DNA from: Limiplasma sp031549415
Lineage (GTDB): Bacteria > Bacillota > Clostridia > Christensenellales > Aristaeellaceae
Direction of reading: 5' to 3'
Assembly: GCA_031549415.1 (NCBI GenBank)
Contig: JAVBPU010000006.1
Coordinates: 1 to 64,000, forward strand
DNA length: 64,000 bases
A program made the position numbers and the translations under genes. Below, in pieces: positions 1-7,466 of this stretch; position 1 is the stretch's first letter, and each line of letters begins with the position of its first letter. The notes under the pieces are model-generated. The model searched no databases and was not told the origin of the DNA. It worked only from the letters and a program-made list of their open reading frames with translations.

Positions 1-141
1 ATGGTCACAGGCCATATGAAGCAAGGCTTGCCGGAATGGATAGCCGGTTACTACGAGGTGCTGCAGACGGGCCAGAAAAAAGGCATTCCCATGCCCGTTT
101 GGGAATCATACAAGCCTTATGTGGATTGGCGTCAAGCATGA
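1..141 (+). CDS. 3' end of an unidentified, probably phage-derived protein
   Basis: Frame 1 is open from the window edge to TGA at 139-141 and gives 46 residues ending in PYVDWRQA. There is an ATG at position 1, but the gene most likely begins outside the window. The stop overlaps the ATG of the next reading frame (ATGA at 138-141), which is the translational coupling typical of phage structural operons. I do not recognise the protein. The phage assignment rests on the neighbour, which resembles a siphovirus tail-associated protein, and on base composition lower in GC than the flanking chromosome. Confidence 0.4.
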   Translation: MVTGHMKQGLPEWIAGYYEVLQTGQKKGIPMPVWESYKPYVDWRQA

Positions 142-717
142 TATATAAGGACAATACTGTTACTGTTTTAGGTGAGACAGCGACAAAATGATACTATGTC
201 AATGCTGGCGGTAGAGTGCTTTGACGATTACTCCAGCGTTCAGCATGATGAATACCTGGCGCTTTTGGAAAGCCGGGGCAGACAGGTACTTGACCAAAAA
301 ACAGAATACATCTCCTTCTCCAGTCTGATTGATACCAGCGCCAGCTTGAAATATCAAAAAGGACTCGATGTGGGCGACCGGGTAACGTGTATCAACCAGC
401 GTTGGAAAGTCCAGATCGAATCCCGTACCACGGAGATCACAGAAAGCTATGAGAGCGGCAGGATGGAGCTTGAGGTCACCTTTGGCGAGTCCATTCCGTT
501 CTTACGGGAAGCACTCAAATGGCGGTATTCTCCACTCAAAAACACGACAAATTTGCGGTCTTTTTGCCTGCCGCCAGCGTCGCCATCGTTCAGCGTAGCT
601 GCTGGCTACGCCTTGCTTCTGCTGCTTGTCGGCAAACAAAATCCTCGCAAATTTTATGGCGTTTTTGAATGGATCATAGTACGACGAAGCAGGGAGAGCC
701 CGCTAAAGCCCAGATAG
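138..717 (+). pseudogene. Decayed siphovirus Gp37-like protein (prophage remnant)
   Basis: An ATG at 138 opens a short frame (MIYKDNTVTVLGETATK) that stops at 189-191. A second frame, open from a GTG at 172, then carries a segment of about 130 residues with GDRVTCINQRWKV and LEVTFGESIP. That pattern is typical of the C-terminal part of ReqiPepy6 Gp37-like phage proteins, which are normally about 350 residues or more. The middle of the protein is missing and the reading frame changes, so this looks like an internal deletion plus frameshift. After about position 520 the frame continues into sequence unrelated to the family (SFCLPPASPS onwards), which belongs to the inverted-repeat element at the junction. 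Composition is clearly more AT-rich than the chromosome to the right. I infer a dead prophage fragment. Confidence 0.6.
532..672. repeat. 141-bp imperfect inverted-repeat element at the phage/chromosome junction
   Basis: The arms at 532-573 and 630-672 are about 42 bp each and match each other in inverted orientation at very roughly three quarters of positions. They include the exact 9-mer AAATTTGCG (549-557) and its complement (645-653). The centre holds a perfect 7-bp hairpin, GCGTAGC-TGCTG-GCTACGC. The element covers the end of the phage fragment and the last codons of the CDF-like gene. It could be a MITE-like or REP-like element, or a scar of prophage loss. Confidence 0.6.
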
Positions 718-1301
718 CAGGCTACAATCGCAGACCCTGCGCTGTCCACCAGCGGGGTGGCGGGATGGTCCGGGGCCAGCGCCACCATCAGTAGCGCCGC
801 GGACACGCAGAAGTCCACAAAGGTCTTGGCCCGGTACAGCTTTTGCTGGGTCACTAGCACGGCATCATGCCGGGCCTTCGTCAGGGCCCGGTACCGCAGC
901 CAAAGCAAGCCGTTGGACAAAAGGCCCAGCAGGGCGATCACCAGCCCCATGACGGAGTTGCCGGAAACGGCGGGTTGCCCAAAGCGCAGCATGGCCAGCA
1001 GCAACATCAGCGCGCCGCAGCCCAGCATGGCGCCGCCCACCGCCTGTTCACACAGGCGCTCCAGCCGGGCCCGCTCCTGCGGGGCCAGGGCTTGCTCCCT
1101 TTGCAGCTTCCGGTACAGCCCATAGGATACGAGGATGGCCAGCAGTTCCGTACTGCGGCGTAAAAAATCCGCAACCTGGGTCACAGAGCCGCTGGAAAAC
1201 ATGGCAATGCCCGTAACCAGGGGACCGGGAGCGCTAAGGAGCAGGGAGGTCAGCAGCGCGCGCTGCCCCTTTTGGCCATGGAAGGCGGCTTCGCTTTCCA
1301 T
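654..1301 (-). CDS. Cation-efflux (CDF)-like membrane protein
   Basis: This 215-residue hydrophobic protein has about five to six predicted membrane segments. The stretch SSGSVTQVADFLRRSTELLA resembles the GSVALLADALHSLSD-type second helix of cation diffusion facilitators, and the C-terminal VDSAGSAIVACYLGFSGLSL resembles a later CDF helix. The cytoplasmic metal-binding C-terminal domain of true CDF exporters is absent, so transport of metal is uncertain. The start is ATG at 1301; a longer frame upstream lies inside the preceding gene. The stop of that gene overlaps this start by one base (TGATG), so the two are translationally coupled. Its last codons lie inside the inverted-repeat element, so the C-terminus may have been rewritten by it. 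Confidence 0.6.
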   Translation of the reverse strand: MESEAAFHGQKGQRALLTSLLLSAPGPLVTGIAMFSSGSVTQVADFLRRSTELLAILVSYGLYRKLQREQALAPQERARLERLCEQAVGGAMLGCGALMLLLAMLRFGQPAVSGNSVMGLVIALLGLLSNGLLWLRYRALTKARHDAVLVTQQKLYRAKTFVDFCVSAALLMVALAPDHPATPLVDSAGSAIVACYLGFSGLSLLRRTMIHSKTP

Positions 1302-2029
1302 CAGGCCACCTCCGTCAGCGCCAGGGCGTGGGACAGGCTGTACAGGGCCACCGAAGCCGCCAGGGGAACGGTGAGGGTGTCCCAGCCGCCCTTGCTGATC
1401 AGTTCCACAAAGGCGCACACCGCCCCCACCACAAAGGCCAGTAGCAGCCGAAGCCCCCGGGAGAGGGCCAGGCCGTGATGCAGCGCCGCCAGGGACACGC
1501 CAAAGGCCACCAAAAACATGGCCACAGTGCCCGCCCAGGTTTTCTTACCGTCCGCCAGAGAAAAGGCGATCTTCCGCTTGCCAAATTTTTTGCCCACCAG
1601 GGCCGCAGCGGCGTCCCCAAAGCCCCAGGCCAGCACTGCCACCACAATGACCAGCTTGTTGGTCTCCTGGAGCAAGCCCTGGAACAGGGCCATAAGACCG
1701 GCTAGCATAAGGAAAAAGATCACCAGGCTTTTTTTGATCTCTCCATCGTTTCGCTGGGGCAAAAGCTGGTTGTACAGGGGCAGCCTTTCCAATAGATGCA
1801 ACACGGGGTAGATCAGCGCCACCAGCAAAAGGCAGGTGAGGGTTGCTACCTGCCAGCTGGGGCTGCCATACAGCACCACAAACACGGAGGATACCGCGCA
1901 CAAATGCAATGCCTTGCGAAACAGCTCCCGGGGCATCTTGACCCACTTGCGCAAGGCCAGCAAGCAAAGGGCTGCCGCCACCAAATAGGCCAGCAACCCG
2001 CCCAGGCAGGTCAACAACTGAAAAAACAC
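1301..2029 (-). CDS. Polyprenol/diacylglycerol-kinase-like (SEC59/CTP-transferase family) membrane protein
   Basis: A 242-residue protein with about seven membrane helices. The motifs RKALHLC, GFGDAAAALVGKKFGKRK and DGKKTWAGTVAMF are characteristic of the dolichol kinase / phytol kinase / phosphatidate cytidylyltransferase-like family, which uses CTP to phosphorylate isoprenoid alcohols or related lipids. Start choice: a GTG at 2029 follows a strong GGGGAGG ribosome binding site, and upstream in-frame codons fall in the promoter region. It is the first gene of a two-gene operon with the CDF-like protein and is divergent from a TetR-type regulator, which is the likely controller. The family is recognisable; the lipid substrate cannot be told from the sequence. 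Confidence 0.75.
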   Translation of the reverse strand: MFFQLLTCLGGLLAYLVAAALCLLALRKWVKMPRELFRKALHLCAVSSVFVVLYGSPSWQVATLTCLLLVALIYPVLHLLERLPLYNQLLPQRNDGEIKKSLVIFFLMLAGLMALFQGLLQETNKLVIVVAVLAWGFGDAAAALVGKKFGKRKIAFSLADGKKTWAGTVAMFLVAFGVSLAALHHGLALSRGLRLLLAFVVGAVCAFVELISKGGWDTLTVPLAASVALYSLSHALALTEVA

Positions 2030-2053
2030 GGCGGCGCCTCCCCTCGGACGATC

Positions 2054-2156
2054 TTGTGTTTCCGTCCATCTGGCATTATAATAGACGCAGTGTTGGAAAA
2101 CAACCAACAATGTGGGGGAGACTGGCCGGATGAACGACACTTTTCGTCAAAGTGTC
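2054..2156. promoter_or_regulatory. Overlapping divergent promoters with two candidate TetR operators
   Basis: Plus strand: TTGTGT (2054-2059), 17 bp, TATAAT (2077-2082), reading toward the TetR gene. Minus strand: TTGTTT (complement of 2098-2103), 17 bp, TATAAT (complement of 2075-2080), reading toward the kinase-like gene. The two -10 boxes share the ATTATAAT core. Inverted repeats TGTTGG-N7-CCAACA (2091-2109) and GACACTTT-N5-AAAGTGTC (2136-2156) are candidate operators; the second lies in the TetR leader just before its ribosome binding site. Confidence 0.65.
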
Positions 2157-2173
2157 TCCTGGGAGGAAAAAAC

Positions 2174-2749
2174 ATGGCCGAGAAGAAGCTGGACCAGCGG
2201 GCCAAGCTGACGGAACAACTGCTGAAAAACACCTTGGTGGAGATGCTGAAAACCCAGCATATTTCCAAAATCTCTGTGCGGGCCCTTTGCGAAAGGGCGG
2301 AGCTGAACCGCAGCACCTTTTATACCCACTATGCCGATACGGCGGCGCTGCTTGCCCAAATGAAACAAGAGGTGTGGCAGCGGGTGAGCGGGCTGCTGAA
2401 TCAGCAGGACATCCGCATCCACAAGCCACCCGCTCCGGCGCTGCTGGCGCGGTTCTTGGAATATTTCAAGGAAAACGCGGCGCTCTTTGAGGCCTTGATG
2501 GGGGAAAACAGCGACTTTGCCTTCAAGCCGGACCTGATGGAAATCACCCAGTTGCTGCCAAGGCCCAGCAGCCAGGAGGTGGACCCGCGCACCCAGGAGT
2601 ATGTGAAAACTTTCGGCGTGACAGGCTGCCTTAGCGTCATCCAAAGCTGGCTGGCGGACGGCGCCAAGGAAAGCCCCCTTCACATGGCGGAGCTGCTCAT
2701 TGACATGCTCTTTGGCGGCATCCGCCATTTGGGGCAAAAGCAGGAATGA
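2174..2749 (+). CDS. TetR/AcrR family transcriptional regulator
   Basis: The protein has 191 residues. An N-terminal helix-turn-helix of about 50 residues contains ISVRALCERAELNRSTFYTHY, the classic TetR recognition-helix pattern, and is followed by an all-helical ligand/dimer domain. The start at ATG 2174 has a GGGAGG ribosome binding site; longer frames begin inside the divergent gene. It probably represses itself and the divergent kinase-like/CDF-like operon through the inverted repeats in the shared promoter region. The ligand is unknown. The C-terminal region (FGVTGCLSVIQSWLADG) fits the TetR subgroup found with membrane proteins in Firmicutes. Confidence 0.88.
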   Translation: MAEKKLDQRAKLTEQLLKNTLVEMLKTQHISKISVRALCERAELNRSTFYTHYADTAALLAQMKQEVWQRVSGLLNQQDIRIHKPPAPALLARFLEYFKENAALFEALMGENSDFAFKPDLMEITQLLPRPSSQEVDPRTQEYVKTFGVTGCLSVIQSWLADGAKESPLHMAELLIDMLFGGIRHLGQKQE

Positions 2750-2765
2750 ACAGGAAGCGGGCCAG

Positions 2766-2794
2766 TTGACAGCGGCTTTTCCTGCATGTACAAT
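2766..2794 (+). promoter_or_regulatory. Sigma-A promoter of the RpiR-family gene
   Basis: TTGACA (2766-2771), a 17-bp spacer and TACAAT (2789-2794) lie 37 bp upstream of the start codon. Confidence 0.75.
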
Positions 2795-2831
2795 AAAAAC
2801 ACAGAAAGTGGGATTCTAAGGGAAAGGGCAG

Positions 2832-3632
2832 ATGGCCTTGCAAAGGAACTTTTTTGAAGTCACATTGTCCAATCTGTCCCGGCTGAATGACACCGAGCAG
2901 CTATTGTTTGACTATGTGGTCAAAAACATGGACAAAGTGAAGCATATGAGCATTCAGAAGCTGGCGGCGGAGCGGTATTTGTCCACCACCACTGTGTTTC
3001 GCTTTACGCAGAAGCTGGGCTTTCAAGGATACAGCGATTTTGTGGATTCCCTGCTGATCACCGACTTTGTGGCCCCCACGCCGGAGCTGCCCGCGGTGCT
3101 GCACAACAAGCGCTATAGCGAGGAATACCTGAAAAACATCTATGAAGCGGTCCGGGTGATGCCCACGGAGCATATTGAGCGCGTCAACGAGGTATTAAAG
3201 CGGGAACCCAATGTGTACATTTTAGCGGATGGGCATTCCGCGGACATTGGCCGCTATGCGGAGCGCTTGTTCCTGAGCCTGGGCCTGCGGGCCTATTTTC
3301 CGGAGGCGGACTATCAGTTTGCCCATGTGTACAACACGGTGGAGGATGGGGACTTGGTGGTGGTGCTGTCCTACAGCGGGCAGAATCCCACGGTAATTGA
3401 AGCCCTGGAGCTGATCCTGTCCAAGCGGAAGCCCTTTTTGCTGTCCATCACCCGGGCGGACAATAACATTGTGCAGAATATGAGCGACGTGAATTTCTAC
3501 ATCTTCGCGGATGAGATCTTTGCCGGCGGGGTGGAGCTCACCTCCCGGGTTTCCATGCTGACCATTCTGGAGCTGTTGGTGTACGAACATTTGAAATTGG
3601 AGCATGTAACAATGTTCACAAAAAAGGAATAA
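2832..3632 (+). CDS. MurR/RpiR family transcriptional regulator (HTH + SIS)
   Basis: 266 residues. The N-terminal HTH_6 domain (about residues 1-80) contains MSIQKLAAERYLSTTTVFRF and TQKLGFQGYSDF. A SIS domain (about 110-240) contains ILADGHSADIGRYAERL and VVVLSYSGQNPTVIEA, the usual sugar-phosphate-binding fold. RpiR proteins normally sense phosphosugars, but here the next genes encode agmatine/putrescine catabolism, so this is the best candidate regulator of that cluster. It has its own consensus promoter and is followed by a rho-independent terminator at 3661, so it is transcribed separately from the catabolic genes. Confidence 0.88.
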   Translation: MALQRNFFEVTLSNLSRLNDTEQLLFDYVVKNMDKVKHMSIQKLAAERYLSTTTVFRFTQKLGFQGYSDFVDSLLITDFVAPTPELPAVLHNKRYSEEYLKNIYEAVRVMPTEHIERVNEVLKREPNVYILADGHSADIGRYAERLFLSLGLRAYFPEADYQFAHVYNTVEDGDLVVVLSYSGQNPTVIEALELILSKRKPFLLSITRADNNIVQNMSDVNFYIFADEIFAGGVELTSRVSMLTILELLVYEHLKLEHVTMFTKKE

Positions 3633-3660
3633 AATTCACATTCGGAATTTTTCTTACAGA

Positions 3661-3693
3661 CTGCGCCGTAAAGCTAGACAAGGCGCAGTTTTT
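3661..3693 (+). terminator. Rho-independent terminator after the RpiR-family gene
   Basis: CTGCGCC (3661-3667) pairs with GGCGCAG (3682-3688) across a 14-nt loop and is followed by a T tract at 3689-3693. Confidence 0.8.
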
Positions 3694-3912
3694 CTTATAC
3701 AATCGCACTAACCGGTTGAGTTATCGTACAATCAAAATGAACTGACACCGCTTGGAAACGGACCCCAAAACAACGGCCATTTTGCAAATGGAATGCCAAG
3801 GAAGCCCCGTTGCCTCCCCAAAGGACAAGCAGGCGCGGCGTATGCCTTTCTTTCCGCTACGCAAAATCACAAAAAATGCAAAAAAACGTGCCCAAAAAAG
3901 GAGGAAATGACC
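3694..3912 (+). promoter_or_regulatory. Leader region of the agmatine/putrescine cluster
   Basis: About 220 bp without a gene. It contains two TACAAT hexamers (3697-3702 and 3727-3732) without a convincing -35 box at 17 bp, and a perfect 8-bp palindrome AACCGGTT (3710-3717) that could be an operator half. The start of ptcA is preceded by AAGGAGG at 3899-3904. I see no recognisable riboswitch. Confidence 0.35.
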
Positions 3913-4929
3913 ATGCCACGCCTAAAGGATTTCGTAGACACCACCCCCTACACTAAAGAGGAACTGCTGGACATCGCCAATCTTTCCCTCAAGCTCAAGG
4001 CCTGCATCAAGGCCGGGTATTACCCCCAGTTGCTGGAGCACAAGACCCTGGGCATGATTTTTGAGCAATCTTCCACCCGGACCCGTTGTTCCTTTGAAAC
4101 CGCCATGGAGCAGTTGGGCGGCCATGCCCAATACCTGGCCCCCGGCCAGATTCAGCTGGGCGGCCACGAGACCATCGAGGACACCAGCAAGGTTTTGTCC
4201 CGGTTGCTGGATATCGTCATGGCCCGGGTGAACCGGCACAAGACCGTCGCCACCTTGGCGGAAAACGCCACCATCCCCGTACTGAACGCCATGTCCGACT
4301 ACAACCACCCCACCCAGGAAATGGGCGACCTCATCACCATCATGGAGCACATGGAAAAGGGCAAGAAGCTGGAAGACCTGAAGGTGGTCTTTGTGGGCGA
4401 CTGCACCCAGGTATGCGCTTCGCTGATGTTCATCACCACAAAGATGGGCATGCGCTTTGTGCAGTACGGCCCCAAGGGCTACCAGCTGCGGCCGGAGCAT
4501 CAGAAGATCGCTGAGGAAAACTGCAAGAAGTCCGGCGGAAGCTGGCTGGTGACCGAGGATGTGAAGGAAGCCATGAAGGACGCGGACTTTGTGTATACAG
4601 ACGTCTGGTATGGCCTGTACGACGCGGAGCTTAGCGAGGAAGAGCGGATGAAGATCTTCTTCCCCAAGTACCAGGTCAGCAACGAAATGCTGAGCCATGC
4701 CCCTGCCCATGTGAAGTTCATGCACTGCCTGCCCGCTTCCCGTGGGGAAGAGGTGGCGGCGGAGGTGATTGATTCCGACCGCTCCATCGTCTTTGACGAA
4801 GCGGAGAACCGCCTCACCGCCATGCGCGGCCTGCTGGTGTACCTGCTGCCGGAAAAGAAGGTGGACGAGAAACAGGTGAAGGAACTGAAGACCGATTTGG
4901 ATGCGTTCCTGCAAAAGATACAAAAATAA
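3913..4929 (+). CDS. ptcA: Putrescine carbamoyltransferase
   Basis: 338 residues, the usual length for PTC (about 339). In agmatine catabolism it phosphorolyses N-carbamoylputrescine to putrescine and carbamoyl phosphate. The carbamoyl-phosphate loop SSTRTR is at 53-58 and HCLPA at 271-275. The PTC-type segments MARVNRHKTV and VWYGLYDAEL, plus a C-terminal helical extension (EKKVDEKQVKELKTDL), separate it from ornithine carbamoyltransferase. Start: ATG 3913 is 8 nt from AGGAGG; an ATG at 3907 is too close. Next comes a permease after 21 bp, then agmatine deiminase, the order known from enterococcal and streptococcal agu clusters. The substrate assignment follows from motifs plus context. Confidence 0.92.
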   Translation: MPRLKDFVDTTPYTKEELLDIANLSLKLKACIKAGYYPQLLEHKTLGMIFEQSSTRTRCSFETAMEQLGGHAQYLAPGQIQLGGHETIEDTSKVLSRLLDIVMARVNRHKTVATLAENATIPVLNAMSDYNHPTQEMGDLITIMEHMEKGKKLEDLKVVFVGDCTQVCASLMFITTKMGMRFVQYGPKGYQLRPEHQKIAEENCKKSGGSWLVTEDVKEAMKDADFVYTDVWYGLYDAELSEEERMKIFFPKYQVSNEMLSHAPAHVKFMHCLPASRGEEVAAEVIDSDRSIVFDEAENRLTAMRGLLVYLLPEKKVDEKQVKELKTDLDAFLQKIQK

Positions 4930-4950
4930 GGCGAAGGATGGTGTACACAA

Positions 4951-6351
4951 ATGGAAAAAAAGAAATTTCGCTTGTTTGACGCAGTTTTGGCCGCAGTTTG
5001 CATCATTTTGGTGGTGGAGGCGGCCGCGCCTTCCGCCGCCATTGGCAACTCCCAGTACTTCTGGTGGCTGCTGCTGCTGGGCCTGTTCTTCCTGCCCTAC
5101 GGCATGATCTCCGCCGAGTTGGGCACCACCTACTGCGATGACGAAGGCGGCATCTACCAGTGGGTGCAGCGGGCCTTTGGCCCCCGCATGGGCAGCCGCG
5201 TGGCCTGGTATTATTGGATCAACTTTCCCCTGTGGATGGCCTCCCTGGCGGTGCTGTTCACCACGGTCATTGACCAAAGCTTCGCCACCACCCTGGGCGC
5301 CATTCCCGCGCTGCTCATTCAGCTGGGCTTCATCTGGGGCGTATGCTTCCTAAGCTTCTTCTCCATTTCGGAGAACAAGACTTTGGTGAACATCGGCACC
5401 ATCTTCAAGGCGCTATTGATTTTGGCCATTGGCGGCCTGGGTGTATACTGGGCCCTCACCAAGGGCGTGGCCAACCCCATCACCTCGGTGCGGGACCTGC
5501 TGCCCGGCTTTGACGGCATCCCCTTCATCGCCATCATTCTGTTCAACTTCATGGGCTTTGAAGTGGTCACCACCTTTGCCTCCGAAATGGACAACCCCCG
5601 CAAGCAGATTCCCAAAGCCCTGTTTCTGGGCGGCATCCTGATTACCTTCTTCTACCTGTTCGCTTCCTTTGGCATCGGCGCGGCCCTGCCTGTGGACCAG
5701 CTGTCCACCTCCGGCGGCCTGCTGGATAGCTTCAACCTGTTCTTTGGCAACGCCCAGCCTGTGTTGCTGGCCATCGTGGGCGTGATGTTCCTGTACACCT
5801 TAGTGGTGAACATCTTAACCTGGGCCATCGGCGTGGACTATGTGGCCAAGCACGCGGCGGACCATGGCGCCATGCCCAAGGTCTTTGCCAGCGAAACCAA
5901 GAAGGGCCAGCCCAAGGGCGCGGCCATCATGAACGGTGTGGTGGCCAGCGCGCTGGTGATCATCATTCCGGTGGGCAAGGCGCTGTTCCCCAGCTTTGAA
6001 GGGTTTGAGGACATCTTCTGGGCCTTCTTCGCCCTGAACCTCATCACCCTGCTGCTGAGCTATGTGCTGATGTTCCCGGCCTTCCTAAAGCTGCGCAAGA
6101 CCGACAAGGACATGGAACGGCCTTACCGGGCCCCCGGCGGGAAGGTCCTTACCTGGCTGATGGGCGTTGTGCCGGTGATTTTGCTGGTGCTGGCCATTGT
6201 CTTCTGCATCACCTACCCCATCGAGGACGGCACCTGGTTCGTGGACGTGCCGCTGCTGGTGGGTACCGCCGTGGCGGTGGTGATCGGTGAGATCATCGCC
6301 ATGCGCACGCCCAAGCACAGCGTGGGAAAAGAAAGGACGATTGAAAAATGA
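4951..6351 (+). CDS. aguD: APC-family agmatine/putrescine antiporter
   Basis: 466 residues with about twelve membrane helices and the APC-superfamily N-terminus (VEAAAPSAAIGNSQYFWWL) and GFEVVTTFASEMDNPRKQIP loop. In agu clusters the permease exchanges external agmatine for putrescine made inside the cell. It lies between ptcA and aguA and overlaps aguA by 4 bp (ATGA), so it is coupled to the deiminase. The exchange role is inferred from the cluster; the family itself is clear. A second permease with a closely similar N-terminus and helix pattern follows aguA at 7467, so this one may not be the only carrier. Confidence 0.85.
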   Translation: MEKKKFRLFDAVLAAVCIILVVEAAAPSAAIGNSQYFWWLLLLGLFFLPYGMISAELGTTYCDDEGGIYQWVQRAFGPRMGSRVAWYYWINFPLWMASLAVLFTTVIDQSFATTLGAIPALLIQLGFIWGVCFLSFFSISENKTLVNIGTIFKALLILAIGGLGVYWALTKGVANPITSVRDLLPGFDGIPFIAIILFNFMGFEVVTTFASEMDNPRKQIPKALFLGGILITFFYLFASFGIGAALPVDQLSTSGGLLDSFNLFFGNAQPVLLAIVGVMFLYTLVVNILTWAIGVDYVAKHAADHGAMPKVFASETKKGQPKGAAIMNGVVASALVIIIPVGKALFPSFEGFEDIFWAFFALNLITLLLSYVLMFPAFLKLRKTDKDMERPYRAPGGKVLTWLMGVVPVILLVLAIVFCITYPIEDGTWFVDVPLLVGTAVAVVIGEIIAMRTPKHSVGKERTIEK

Positions 6352-7439
6352 AGCCGTTAGACACGACCCCCCGTCAGGACGGGTTTCGGATGCCTGGCGA
6401 ATTTGAACCCCATGAGGGTTGCTGGATGCTGTGGCCGGAGCGGCCGGACAACTGGCGCTTAGGCGCTAAGCCCGCCCAAAAGGCCTTTTGCGAAGTAGCG
6501 GCCGCCATTGCGCAGTTTGAACCGGTGACCATGGGCGTCAGCCGTGCCCAGTACGACAATGCCCGCTCCATGCTGCCGGAAAACATCCGTGTGGTGGAAA
6601 TCTCCAACGACGACTCCTGGGTGCGGGACTGCGGCCCCACCTTTGTGGTGGATGGCAAGGGCGGCGTCCGGGGCGTGGACTGGTGCTTCAACGCCTGGGG
6701 CGGCCTGACCAACGGCCTGTACTTCCCCTGGGACCAGGACGATAAGGTGGCCCATAAGATCTGCGAGATCGAGCGGAAGGAAAGCTACCGCCTGGATGAG
6801 TTCATCCTGGAGGGCGGCTCCATCCACGTGGACGGGGAAGGCACCTTGCTCACCACCGAGGAATGCCTGCTGGACGAGGGCCGTAACGGCGGCATGACCC
6901 AGGAAGAGATCGAGGATACCCTGAAAGAGTACCTGCACCTGGACAAGATCATCTGGCTGAAGCGGGGCATCTATAATGATGAGACCAACGGCCATGTGGA
7001 CAACATCTGCTGCTTTGTCAGGCCCGGCGTGGTCCTGCTGGCCTGGACCGAGGATGAAAACGACCCGCAGTACGAGATTTCCGCCGAAAACCTGAAAATC
7101 TTGGAAGCGGCCACCGATGCCAAGGGCCGCAAGCTGCAGGTGATCAAAATGCCCATGCCGAGGCCTGTGCTGATTACCCAAGAGGAAAGCGCCGGGGTGG
7201 ACGCCATCCATGGCACGCTGCCCCGCCAGGCCGGGGACCGGCTGGCGGCCTCTTACGTCAACTTCCTGATCGTCAACGGCGGCATCGTGTTCCCGCTGCT
7301 GGGCGATCCGGCGGACGCGCTGGCCAAGGCGGAGCTGGAAAAGGCCTTCCCGGGCCGCAAGGTAGTAGGCGTGCCCGCCAGAGAGATCTTGCTGGGCGGC
7401 GGCAACATCCACTGCATCACCCAACAGCAACCCAAATAA
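6348..7439 (+). CDS. aguA: Agmatine deiminase
   Basis: 363 residues, typical for bacterial agmatine deiminase, which converts agmatine to N-carbamoylputrescine and ammonia. It has the pentein-fold signatures EPHEGCWMLWPERPDNWR near the N-terminus, NDDSWVRDCGPTFV, an EGGSIHVDGEGTLLTTEECL segment, NGHVDNICCFV carrying the catalytic His, and the C-terminal LLGGGNIHCITQQQP with the nucleophilic Cys at about residue 356. The start overlaps the end of the upstream permease by 4 bp. It supplies the substrate for ptcA. The expected carbamate kinase (aguC) that would harvest ATP from carbamoyl phosphate is not in this cluster. Confidence 0.95.
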   Translation: MKPLDTTPRQDGFRMPGEFEPHEGCWMLWPERPDNWRLGAKPAQKAFCEVAAAIAQFEPVTMGVSRAQYDNARSMLPENIRVVEISNDDSWVRDCGPTFVVDGKGGVRGVDWCFNAWGGLTNGLYFPWDQDDKVAHKICEIERKESYRLDEFILEGGSIHVDGEGTLLTTEECLLDEGRNGGMTQEEIEDTLKEYLHLDKIIWLKRGIYNDETNGHVDNICCFVRPGVVLLAWTEDENDPQYEISAENLKILEAATDAKGRKLQVIKMPMPRPVLITQEESAGVDAIHGTLPRQAGDRLAASYVNFLIVNGGIVFPLLGDPADALAKAELEKAFPGRKVVGVPAREILLGGGNIHCITQQQPK

Positions 7440-7466
7440 TACAAAAGCGCCGAGGAGGCTGACAGT

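Noticed and set aside
3922..5277. Minus-strand open frame opposite ptcA and the permease
   Set aside because: It spans two well-conserved plus-strand genes and their spacer, has no recognisable domain and shows shadow-type composition.
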